A stretch of DNA of 12,814 nt from JBDREF01 sp043820045 (GTDB taxonomy: Bacteria > Planctomycetota > Phycisphaerae > Sedimentisphaerales > Anaerobacaceae). The notes below the pieces were generated by a model. The model saw nothing but the letters and a program-made list of their open reading frames with translations. It was not told the DNA's origin and made no database searches. Positions 1 through 6,569 of the stretch are shown here, one piece after another. Made by a program: the position numbers and the translations under genes. Position 1 is the first letter of the stretch; every line of letters starts with the position of its first letter. The stretch lies in the NCBI GenBank assembly GCA_043820045.1, contig JBDREF010000242.1, forward strand, positions 1 through 12,814, read 5' to 3'.

Positions 1-361
1 GACCGCGCATAACGCCGCTACGACATGTCAGGCGGTGTTTACGAACGTCACCATCACCGGGACGGTCAGCCCGCAGTGGGCGCATCAGGATATCGGCATT
101 ACCAGCAATTCCGCCGAGCCGCTTTATGTCGCGGTTTCCAATCCCGGCGCGCCGGGACCAGCCGTGGTGGTCCACGACGATCCTGCTGCAGCAACAATCA
201 ACGCCTGGACGCAGTGGATTATACCGCTGCAGGCCTTTGCCGACCAGGGGATAAACCTGGCGAACGTGGACAGGATCGCCATCGGCCTGGGCACAAAGGG
301 CAACACGGCAGCCGGCGGTTCGGGACAGATGTACTTCGACGACATTCGGCTGTACCGGTAG
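1..361 (+). CDS. Secreted multidomain protein, C-terminal end (partial)
   Basis: The frame is open from base 2 to the TAG at 359-361, with no start in the window, so this is the 3' end of a longer gene. The visible ~119 residues align throughout with the last ~115 residues of the 987-residue protein encoded at 3253-6216. Shared landmarks are T-V-T-G before a D-I-G-I segment, Y-V-A, V-V-x-H-D-D-P, T-I-x-x-W-T-x-W-x-I-P-L-Q-x-F-A-D-x-G-x-N-L, N-V-D-x-I, and a terminal G-G-S-G-x-x-Y-F-D-D-I. This is the second half of a jelly-roll-like sandwich domain common in large secreted planctomycete proteins, probably a carbohydrate- or surface-binding module. The protein ends right after the domain with no visible C-terminal anchor. 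It is followed by a strong terminator. The enzymatic or structural role of the missing N-terminal part cannot be told. Confidence 0.85.
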   Translation, partial: TAHNAATTCQAVFTNVTITGTVSPQWAHQDIGITSNSAEPLYVAVSNPGAPGPAVVVHDDPAAATINAWTQWIIPLQAFADQGINLANVDRIAIGLGTKGNTAAGGSGQMYFDDIRLYR

Positions 362-770
362 GTTTTCAAGAGATTATGAAAGCGGCAGGCAATTGAGCTG
401 CTGATATAATGAGTGTGCACCAATTTGGGGCCTGTACTGATTCACTCGGTATAGGCCCCGTTTGTTTTGCTCTAAGCTTGACTCTGAGCCAATTTAAAGC
501 GCGATCTCTGAGAATTACGGGCATGGGTCACGGCCAGATCGTCCATTCTACAGTCATAAAACATCTCTGAGGGCCACTCTGGGAGATTCTACCGTCAGAA
601 TTCAGGGCCAAGGCGATGAAATCGCTTCTGACTGCAATATCTTAGAGTCAATAGTGCAAAATATCGCACGTTGTGGTATCATACAGAAGAATAGCCGGAG
701 ACGGGCCGCACTGGATGCAGATGAAACTTGGACTCAGAGGTGGTTTGACCGAAAGACGAGGGTATCCATT
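362..770. other. Intergenic region between sandwich-domain protein and pseudopilin
   Basis: Apart from the terminator at 427-469 I see no gene here. The stretch 481-740 contains repeated short words: CTCTGAG at 482, 506 and 565, its reverse complement at 733, and an imperfect direct repeat (ATTCTACxGTCA followed by AGGGCC) at 545-575 and 586-609. No convincing -35/-10 pair for the pseudopilin gene was found. The reading frame of that gene stays open back to 654, but this upstream part has no pseudopilin character. Confidence 0.6.
427..469 (+). terminator. Rho-independent terminator of the 1-361 gene
   Basis: GGGGCCTGTAC at 427-437 pairs with GTATAGGCCCC at 449-459 (11 bp, one G-U) around an 11-nt loop. 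The T-rich tail GTTTGTTTT follows. It lies 65 bases after the stop codon. Confidence 0.85.
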
Positions 771-1634
771 ATGCAAAAGACTAAGGCTTTTACGTTAATA
801 GAACTTCTGGTCGTCATTGCAATTATTGCGCTGCTCATGGCTATCATTTTACCAGCGTTGAATGCGGTGAAAAGGAAGGCTGCAACGACCGTTTGCCTGA
901 GCAATACCAAGAACCTCGCGTTGGGCTGGTACATGTACATGACGGACAATGACGGCCGGATCATGAGTTCCGAAGACACCGGTGTTGATCAGTACGGGAC
1001 GTACGTCGGGTGGGTCGGCGTGCCTCGCAACTTGGATGGTAACCTTCTGAGCAATACCCAGGCAAATCCTGCCGTGACGGATGCCGATGAAATCCGCGGG
1101 ATCGAACGAGGTGTACTGTTTGCGTATGTAAAAGACCCTGGCGCCTATCATTGTCCTGCCGACAACGTTCGTAAGAGCATGTACGATGGAACCACTGTAT
1201 TTGTCTCTTACGGCGTTCCTATGTGTTTGTATGGAGTCCTAAGCCCGGGCAGTGCGGGATACAATACGCAGATCAGGACATTCGATCAGATCAAACGTCC
1301 GGCGAGCCGTTACGTATTCGTGGAGAGCGCGGAAACCCGAAATTGGAATTCGAGCCATCATTTCGTCCTGGGAGCACCCGAGTACACCGGAACGACAAGG
1401 TGGGGCTGGTGGGGGCCGATGGCGGTCAACCACGGCGACAGCAGCGTTTTGGGATTCTGCGACGGACATTCGGAAGTTCGCAAATGGCGTGATCGCTTTA
1501 CCATAGAGCGTGTGGACAAGTTGATTACTCAGGGGGTCGGGACTTACGGCATTGAATATCCCCCCGAAGGTCAGACATTGGATATCGATTATATGGCCTC
1601 CGGCTGGGCATACCGCCATTTGGATGCACGGTGA
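771..1634 (+). CDS. Pseudopilin-like protein, prepilin N-terminus with H-X9-DG motif
   Basis: This is a 287-residue type II secretion/type IV pilus-like pseudopilin. The N-terminus has a short basic leader, K-A then F-T-L-I-E (residues 5-11), followed by a ~20-residue hydrophobic helix. Cleavage by prepilin peptidase is expected between A6 and F7, with Glu at +5 of the mature protein. Residue -1 is Ala rather than the classical Gly, which is frequent in planctomycete members. The segment C-L-S-N-T-K-N-L-A-L-G-W-Y-M-Y near 42-56 and Y-H-C-P-A-D near 126-131 are characteristic of the DUF1559-related 'processing-associated H-X9-DG' group. The signature itself is H221, nine residues, then D231-G232. 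The frame is open back to 654, but ATG 771 puts the leader exactly at the N-terminus, so I use it. Planctomycetes often carry dozens of such paralogs scattered singly; the partners and exact function are unknown. Confidence 0.93.
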   Translation: MQKTKAFTLIELLVVIAIIALLMAIILPALNAVKRKAATTVCLSNTKNLALGWYMYMTDNDGRIMSSEDTGVDQYGTYVGWVGVPRNLDGNLLSNTQANPAVTDADEIRGIERGVLFAYVKDPGAYHCPADNVRKSMYDGTTVFVSYGVPMCLYGVLSPGSAGYNTQIRTFDQIKRPASRYVFVESAETRNWNSSHHFVLGAPEYTGTTRWGWWGPMAVNHGDSSVLGFCDGHSEVRKWRDRFTIERVDKLITQGVGTYGIEYPPEGQTLDIDYMASGWAYRHLDAR

Positions 1635-1646
1635 GGTAAGCCGTGC
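1626..1646 (+). other. Hairpin spanning the pseudopilin stop codon
   Basis: GCACGG at 1626-1631 pairs perfectly with CCGTGC at 1641-1646. The TGA stop (1632-1634) is the first triplet of the 9-nt loop. No T-run follows, so it is not a canonical intrinsic terminator. It could act as a 3'-end stabilising hairpin or be chance. Confidence 0.4.
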
Positions 1647-1790
1647 GAAGTATCAAGTCCTAAGTGGCCGGCGATAAGAACGTAGAAAGATCTGAGATTT
1701 CAATTGATTATAGCTTCTAAGGCCAGTCCCAGTTAAGGCTGAAGTACCGAAGAAGCCAGTTCTCTGACGAGACGAAAGGAGCGAAGTACG

Positions 1791-2120
1791 ATGTGCAGGA
1801 CTAAGGTAACACGCGTAGTCATTGTTGCCAGCCTTGTGCTCGGCACGATCTCATTTGTTTGTTTGATTCTCTATTTCCTGGCTCTGACGGACATCTGGCA
1901 CGAGTCCGGCAGCCCCGATTTCTGGCGCGGCCAGGGGCTTTGCCCCTTTGAGTGGCGCTTCCTTGGTGTGTGTTACTGGCCTATGTTCCTCTTCCATTTG
2001 GCCTTTTTCCTCGCCGCGGTCCTTGTGATCAGGAACTGGGCCAGTGCACGGGTGAACGGCTGTGATCGCGCGGAGTCCGAGGTCAGCGAGCAGAAAGGAA
2101 CCTTCGATGAAGGCGCATGA
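1791..2120 (+). CDS. Small two-TM membrane protein, function unknown
   Basis: A 109-residue protein that I do not assign to a family. It has a short basic N-terminus, a hydrophobic helix at about residues 8-33, a ~28-residue loop rich in W, C and P (H-E-S-G-S-P-D-F-W, C-P-F-E-W, C-Y-W), a second helix at about 62-80, and a charged C-terminal tail of ~25 residues. The ATG is preceded by AAAGGAG (1775-1781) with a 9-nt spacer, which supports translation. Its 3' end overlaps the start of the OsmC gene by 14 bases, so the two are almost certainly co-translated. The loop layout resembles small inner-membrane proteins encoded next to redox enzymes, but that is inference only. If the attC-like site downstream is real, this gene would be part of the same mobile cassette. 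Confidence 0.75.
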   Translation: MCRTKVTRVVIVASLVLGTISFVCLILYFLALTDIWHESGSPDFWRGQGLCPFEWRFLGVCYWPMFLFHLAFFLAAVLVIRNWASARVNGCDRAESEVSEQKGTFDEGA

Positions 2121-2640
2121 ACTCCGATCAGCGCAGAGGCCTTTGAAGGAACGATATCAGAGATATCCTGAAGCCGCCCTCATTACTCTGAAGGCGCAGG
2201 GTCGACTCGGTGAAGGTGTCAGTTGTAGCATCCAGACTGGCAGAGCCCTTGTCGAGGCGGGACTTCACCCCGCAACCGGGGGTTCTGGCATGAGTGTATG
2301 CTCAGGAGACATGTTGCTCGAAGCATTGGTGGCATGCGCAGGTGTGACGCTATCATCTGTCGCGACTGCCATTGACATCACACTCCAAGACGCGGTAATA
2401 CGAGCCGAAGGAGATCTGGACTTTCGCGGCACATTGGGTGTTTCCAAGGAAGTTCCAGTCGGATTTCAGTGCATACGACTGTTCCTTGATCTTGTGACCG
2501 ATGCGCCCGCCGATCAGGTCGCGAAACTGATCGCACTTACCGAGAGATACTGCGTCGTCTACCAGACCCTGCGAACAGTTCCACAAATCACCGTGACATA
2601 TCGCGAAACTCCCAGCCACCAGTCGCATGCCACGGGCTAA
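2107..2640 (+). CDS. OsmC/Ohr family peroxidase-like protein
   Basis: The 177-residue product belongs to the OsmC/Ohr superfamily, thiol-dependent enzymes that reduce organic hydroperoxides in the cytoplasm. Both expected cysteines are present: Cys77 in L-V-A-C-A-G-V-T-L on the central helix, and Cys149 in E-R-Y-C-V-V-Y-Q-T-L, the usual C-terminal Cys motif. A segment H-P-A-T-G-G at 54-59 and C-S-G-D-M-L-L-E-A-L at 65-74 also match the family, and length is slightly above the usual ~140-165. It is closer to the general OsmC-like group than to Ohr proper; I give no gene symbol. Start ATG 2107 has GAAAGGAA (2093-2100) six bases upstream; the frame extends back to 2062 without support. It overlaps the upstream membrane-protein gene by 14 bases. 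The TAA stop lies inside the first core box of the attC-like element that follows. Confidence 0.9.
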   Translation: MKAHELRSAQRPLKERYQRYPEAALITLKAQGRLGEGVSCSIQTGRALVEAGLHPATGGSGMSVCSGDMLLEALVACAGVTLSSVATAIDITLQDAVIRAEGDLDFRGTLGVSKEVPVGFQCIRLFLDLVTDAPADQVAKLIALTERYCVVYQTLRTVPQITVTYRETPSHQSHATG

Positions 2641-2789
2641 CACATCGCTCAAGCTGACGCCGGTGCTTCGCGTAACGATTGTGGAATGTGTGTTCGGTAG
2701 GAAACGGTTTGCAGAAAGCAACTAAAAGTAGTTCTAACGTGATATCAAACCTACAACGCACCGGCACAGCTTAGTTCCGGCCGTTGGAA
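2635..2789 (+). repeat. Candidate integron attC recombination site (59-base-element type)
   Basis: A long imperfect palindrome starts on the OsmC stop codon. Seen in order: R''-like GGCTAAC (2635-2641), a 5-nt spacer ACATC, L''-like GCTCAAGC (2647-2654) running on as TGACGCCGGTGC to 2666, then a central variable part. On the other side come GCACCGGC (2758-2765), ACA, L'-like GCTTAGT (2769-2775), a 7-nt spacer and R'-like GTTGGAA (2783-2789). GCT-C-AAGC pairs with GCTTAGT leaving one extrahelical C, and a second extra base (A of TGAC) lies further up the stem. Both asymmetries are typical of attC L'' arms. The central part also folds: TTGTG 2680-2684 with TACAA 2752-2756, GGTTTG 2706-2711 with CAAACC 2746-2751, and hairpin AACTA/TAGTT 2720-2733. 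Imperfections: R'' and R' deviate from RYYYAAC/GTTRRRY at outer positions, the right spacer is long, and the 155-bp length is at the upper end. An unrelated structured RNA is the alternative. Confidence 0.62.
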
Positions 2790-2801
2790 GTTTCGCAATT
2801 G

Positions 2802-2845
2802 AACCCTCAGAAGACTGCATTGGTCTCTTGAGGGTTTTTTTCTTT
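2802..2845 (+). terminator. Rho-independent terminator downstream of OsmC/attC-like site
   Basis: AACCCTCA (2802-2809) pairs with TGAGGGTT (2829-2836), with an inner AGAC/GTCT pairing (2812-2815 with 2823-2826). A run of T follows immediately (TTTTTTTCTTT). Orientation fits termination of transcription coming from the TM/OsmC pair. The stem is symmetric, but the opposite strand lacks a comparable T-tail. Confidence 0.8.
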
Positions 2846-2885
2846 GAGGGTATTCGGCAAGCCGCACTTTTTCTATGCAGCTTTT

Positions 2886-3164
2886 CTATTGGTACAATCC
2901 TGTCACTCCGTTCTGCATATCCTCGAAGCTGATGTCGGCGTACATATTGGCGGTTGTCGCCGGAGATGCGTGGCCGAGCTGTTTCTGAACCTGCCTCAGG
3001 TTCCCGGTCTTCTTTAACAGACGCACGGCTATTGTGTGCCTCGCCGAATGGATGGACAGCTCTTTGTGCAGGCCAGCCAGGTTCACAGACCGCTTCTGTA
3101 CCCGCTGGAGGCCCTGGGCAGTCAAAGGCCCTCCGCTGCCGAAGTGAGTGCGGATGTCGTCTCT
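2886..3164 (-). pseudogene. Tyrosine recombinase/integrase remnant, C-terminal catalytic part only
   Basis: The frame from the TAG at 2886 back to an in-frame TGA at 3165-3167 encodes ~92 residues, of which ~80 are recognisable as the C-terminal catalytic end of a tyrosine site-specific recombinase. Visible motifs: G-G-P-L-T followed by a Q-R-V-Q-K helix, H-S-A-R-H-T (the H-x-x-R box), a G-N-L-R-Q-V-Q-K-Q-L-G-H-A-S segment (the H/W box), and the M-Y-A-D nucleophile tyrosine. The core-binding domain, the first catalytic arginine and any start region are missing; the only possible start inside is a TTG at 3125. Intact relatives are normally 180-400 residues. Homology stops just before the terminator of the neighbouring 987-residue protein gene, which suggests a deletion or rearrangement breakpoint near 3165-3180. 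The H-x-x-R and nucleophile segments do not look like IntI. Probably non-functional. Confidence 0.8.
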
Positions 3165-3180
3165 TCAATGTACACAATAA

Positions 3181-3214
3181 CGGGGCCACACCAAACGAGT
3201 TGGTGTGAGCCCCG
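3181..3214 (-). terminator. Rho-independent terminator of the 987-residue protein gene
   Basis: On the - strand CGGGGCTCACACCAA pairs with TTGGTGTGGCCCCG (3214 to 3181) through about 14 bp with one bulged base and a 5-nt loop. GTTATTGTGT follows as a moderately T-rich tail. It starts 38 bases past the TAG at 3253. Confidence 0.8.
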
Positions 3215-3252
3215 AATTGCCAAAGTCGATTGCTGTTTGAGCCGGCTCGAGA

Positions 3253-6216
3253 CTACGGAGCGGACCGGCCCAAGCCGATGTCATCGAAGTACACAGTACC
3301 AGAACCCCCTGCTTGCAGATTGTCCTTGTCGCCGAAGCCGAGGCTGATCTTGTCCACATTGGTCAGGTTCACGCCCTCGTCGGCAAACTTCTGCAGCGGT
3401 ATGGCCCATTTCGTCCAGGTGTCTATTGTCGTCGCGTCGGGGTCGTCATGATAGACCACCGCTGATCCCCCCGTGCTGTTGGCAATAGCCACATACATCG
3501 GCTTGGCAGCATTGCTTGCTATGCCGATGTCTGTAGACTCCCACTCTCCTGTAACGGTCCCGGTCGTGCTGACTTCGGAGAATACGGCCGTACAAGTCTC
3601 GTCGGGATTGTTGCTCGACAATGCTATCCCTATGTAGACGGCCGTGTTCATCTGAACGGCGCCACTCGTTCCCATGTTCAGGTCATCGAAGGGCACAAAA
3701 TTGATCCCGTCCGACGAGCGTGAGGCAGTGAACAGGCCCGCCGCGTCGCGCTCCAGTTTAACCCAGTGGGGGACCGAAAGGTGGCTATCAACGGAATTCG
3801 TCGTGTCACCGCCTGTCTCGGTTCGACGACGGAATCTGACCCCGCCGTCCGGCCTGGCAAACGTCATAGCGTACTTGGAATCTGGCGCAAACGTCTCGCG
3901 AATCATGACACCCGCCTTGGCACTATCAGAAGTAAGGCTTACACTTTCGACCTTAGCTAAGATAGAGCCGGCGCCGGAAAGCTGCTTGTAAACGTAATGG
4001 AAACTGTCGCTCAGGCCGGCGATATTGTCGCTGCGAGCGGTCATCGTATAAGTCCCAACGGGACCTTCCATGAACGTGCTTAAAGATGCGGGATTGCCCC
4101 TGAACCAAATCGCTAACTCCTGGGCACCCCGGACGGTCCAATCCCGTTGAGAACTCAGCGTCATGGTCGCCTCGGAGAACTTCATGTTAGCGTCATAGAA
4201 ATACGGCATTGACTGGACGCCGCCGTGGACGATATTCTGCTCGGCATAGGGCGGAAGGTCGTTGCCGACCAAAGCTCCGTTTGTAGCAGTCCCAAAGCCG
4301 TCTATCCACGCCTCGAATATCCTGTTGCTCTCAGGGTCAGGGGGATCGATGTCGTTGTAAGACTCGAAATCATCTACGACCAGGTACTGCTGTGTGGTAA
4401 AGCTCCAGATGTCACCCTGCCATAAAGAGGGTGTCTCGGCGTCATTCACCTCGTCGACCCGCCAATGGTAAGTCGTACCCAGATCAAGGGCCAGAGGACC
4501 ATGTACAGTCTCGGCCACTGTCGTAACAGGTGCTGTGCCGTCTATGACAGCCTGCTCGTCAGCGCTGAAATAAACATCGTGCGCCGCTGCTTCTCTTCCC
4601 GGCTGCCAGCCAAGCGTCAAATCCAGATCCACTTCTGTCGCCCCGGAATATGGGCTGGGCACTTTTGCGTGCACGGGTATGTGGAAGAATCGAACCTCGC
4701 TGAGGCCAAACTGGTTGAAGATGCCTTCCCAGTTGCTGTTGGCTGTAAGCCTGACGTGCTTTGCCGCTACGCCGGCAAAATCAATAGTGGTATTGTGCGC
4801 ATAGCCGGGCGCACCGGGCGCTCGGGCGAATTCATGAGTAGTTCCAAATGTCGTATAGTCGATGCCGTTTGCTGAGTACTCGATAGTAACATCCTTGAAT
4901 CCTAAGCCGATTAGTGACTCAACACTATCATTAGAGTTCCATACCCACATTTCATGCAGCTTATAAGCTCTGTCGAACTCGTATTCGATCCATGTCGGTT
5001 GGGCTCCATCCCGGCTGCTCAGCCACATTTTGCCCACGCTATCATTGCCGTGCAACAAGCCGGTATCATCGAGTCCCGAACCGTTTATCGTATTCTCGGG
5101 GCCTTTTCCTTCTTCGCTGCTGGAGGCCGTGGCGATGATGTTCTCGACCGGATAGGCGAACACCTCTGTGGTGAAGCTCCAGACGTCACCCTTGGTTACC
5201 GTATTCGAAGCACCGACCGCATCGACGCGCCAATAATAGGTCTGGCCAAATTCAAGACGTTCTGCCACAGCATAGACGTTGGTATCCACTCGCCCTCTGT
5301 AAACACCGAGCGGGTCGAGGGTCGTCGTGGCCTGGTCCACCACGGCAAACATGGTTCCAAAGTACACGTCGTGACTTGCGGCATCCGTTCCAGGCTTCCA
5401 CCTGAGGACGGCGTCCCGAGGTACATCTTTCTGCCCATCAGCAGGGTCGGGCTCAGATGTTGACGGCCCGCCGACGGCTCCAAGCGTGGTTACGCCCGTT
5501 ACCGGGTCAAACGTCGCAGATGCAGTCCCATCGCCGCCGTAACCGATTATTATGCCGCCGTCAATGAGTGTTTCGATGTTGGACACCTGGTTACCAGCCA
5601 AGGTAATGGTGCCACCGCAGACGTCTATCAATCCTTGGCTCGTGTCGCCTCCATCGGTTACAGTTATGCCGGGATTGCCAGCCAGATCAATAGTCCCGCC
5701 TCGCAGGTACACCGTACCAGAACTCCCATCCCTGAAGGCCAACCGCAGTTCAGCATCTGAGTGCAGATAACCGCCGGTCATATCGATGATGCCGTTGCCG
5801 TATCGCCCGCATTCTATGAGTTCAGTCACGTTGATCGAAGTGTTTTCACCGCTAATGTAAAGGTGTCCTGTCGGTAGCGGGACGCCTTCCTGGCGACCAA
5901 GGCGCAGCTCACCTACTACATTAAGAACAGCACCCCCGGTTACCGTCAGCTCACCGACCGAGCCCCCTACGTAAGCGATTCTCACCTGGCCACAAGTAAC
6001 GCTGCCTCCGTCAAGAATTGGCCAGATAAGAGGAGTCGCATTTTCTATATCGACCCTTTCGCCCGCGACAGGAAGGATGGGACTCCAGTTAGCCGGGTTC
6101 ATCCAGTCGCCATCACGGGCTGTGCCAGTCCAGTCTGTGGCTCTGACGACCGTGACATTTCCGATCACACCGACCACGAAGACAACGGAAACCAAACATG
6201 TCCATTTTTCAAGCAT
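3253..6216 (-). CDS. Large secreted multidomain protein (Fn3-like, discoidin, split DDFESY sandwich)
   Basis: 987 residues, exported. Signal peptide at 1-27 with cleavage near V-V-R-A. Residues ~28-245 form glycine-rich beta-strand repeats (T-G-G-A-V-L-N-V-V-G-E-L-R-L-G, M-T-G-G-Y-L-H-S, L-R-G-G-T-I-D-L-A-G), probably a right-handed beta-helix of autotransporter-passenger type. Residues ~252-350 and ~518-608 are two Fn3-like modules ending W-S-F-T-T, each with H-D-V-Y-F and Y-x-W-R-V-D. Between them, ~355-512 is an F5/8 type C (discoidin) module with I-E-Y-E-F-D and H-V-R-L. Residues ~611-715 (V-V-D-D-F-E-S-Y) and ~896-987 (ending Y-F-D-D-I-G-L-G-R) are two halves of one sandwich domain, split by a DUF1349-like module at ~720-890 (A-G-V-M-I-R-E, V-K-L-E-R, S-S-D-G-I-N-F). 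No catalytic motif and no membrane anchor seen; adhesion or polysaccharide binding is inferred. Start ATG 6216 is chosen for GGAAGGAG just upstream and the signal peptide at residue 1; the frame extends to 6312. Confidence 0.88.
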   Translation of the reverse strand: MLEKWTCLVSVVFVVGVIGNVTVVRATDWTGTARDGDWMNPANWSPILPVAGERVDIENATPLIWPILDGGSVTCGQVRIAYVGGSVGELTVTGGAVLNVVGELRLGRQEGVPLPTGHLYISGENTSINVTELIECGRYGNGIIDMTGGYLHSDAELRLAFRDGSSGTVYLRGGTIDLAGNPGITVTDGGDTSQGLIDVCGGTITLAGNQVSNIETLIDGGIIIGYGGDGTASATFDPVTGVTTLGAVGGPSTSEPDPADGQKDVPRDAVLRWKPGTDAASHDVYFGTMFAVVDQATTTLDPLGVYRGRVDTNVYAVAERLEFGQTYYWRVDAVGASNTVTKGDVWSFTTEVFAYPVENIIATASSSEEGKGPENTINGSGLDDTGLLHGNDSVGKMWLSSRDGAQPTWIEYEFDRAYKLHEMWVWNSNDSVESLIGLGFKDVTIEYSANGIDYTTFGTTHEFARAPGAPGYAHNTTIDFAGVAAKHVRLTANSNWEGIFNQFGLSEVRFFHIPVHAKVPSPYSGATEVDLDLTLGWQPGREAAAHDVYFSADEQAVIDGTAPVTTVAETVHGPLALDLGTTYHWRVDEVNDAETPSLWQGDIWSFTTQQYLVVDDFESYNDIDPPDPESNRIFEAWIDGFGTATNGALVGNDLPPYAEQNIVHGGVQSMPYFYDANMKFSEATMTLSSQRDWTVRGAQELAIWFRGNPASLSTFMEGPVGTYTMTARSDNIAGLSDSFHYVYKQLSGAGSILAKVESVSLTSDSAKAGVMIRETFAPDSKYAMTFARPDGGVRFRRRTETGGDTTNSVDSHLSVPHWVKLERDAAGLFTASRSSDGINFVPFDDLNMGTSGAVQMNTAVYIGIALSSNNPDETCTAVFSEVSTTGTVTGEWESTDIGIASNAAKPMYVAIANSTGGSAVVYHDDPDATTIDTWTKWAIPLQKFADEGVNLTNVDKISLGFGDKDNLQAGGSGTVYFDDIGLGRSAP

Positions 6217-6569
6217 GGCACTCTCCTTCCGAAATAACCTGTTTCGTTTGCTCTGCATGCCGAGTCTCAATTCTTCGCCCGCATGGGGCCAAGATACGAG
6301 CCGGTTCGGCAAGACTGACCCTCTTTGTTGACTATCCGACTGTCAGAAGTTGCTTTTCATGCTTCATATAAGACGTTACCACACTTGCCTCCTGATGTCA
6401 AGGCCAAATGGCTCAAATCAGGCAGTCACAGAGGCGATTCCGGTTCCCGACTCGGCAACAATACCAGCGAATACATATTGGACTCCGTTGCTTTCAGAGA
6501 ACGAAGATGGGCCAACATGATGCTCTTTCCATCGCATCTCCCATTATTCCTCATCCCGAGGCATGATAG
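6217..6569. other. Intergenic region between two minus-strand genes
   Basis: Holds the ribosome-binding site of the downstream gene (GGAAGGAG, 6221-6230 region) and the possible promoter at 6373-6401. I see no convincing small gene, RNA gene, or intrinsic terminator for the propeller gene that ends at 6570. Open frames in this gap lack recognisable family character and ribosome-binding sites. Confidence 0.55.
6373..6401 (-). promoter_or_regulatory. Possible sigma70 promoter for the 987-residue protein gene
   Basis: On the - strand a perfect -35 TTGACA (6401-6396) is followed after 17 bases by TAACGT (6378-6373), a weak -10. It would give a 5' leader of about 150 bases. Confidence 0.35.

Noticed and set aside
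1635..1790. A second attC or attI upstream of the TM/OsmC pair, e.g. around GTTAAGG at 1732
   Set aside because: No pairing L''/L' arms or AAC/GTT boxes in the right arrangement could be found, so a full cassette boundary is not supported.
2735..3189. 151-codon open frame on the - strand over the recombinase remnant
   Set aside because: It is a different frame from the one with the H-x-x-R and Tyr motifs, its product is low-complexity and basic, and it runs through the intrinsic terminator at 2802-2845.
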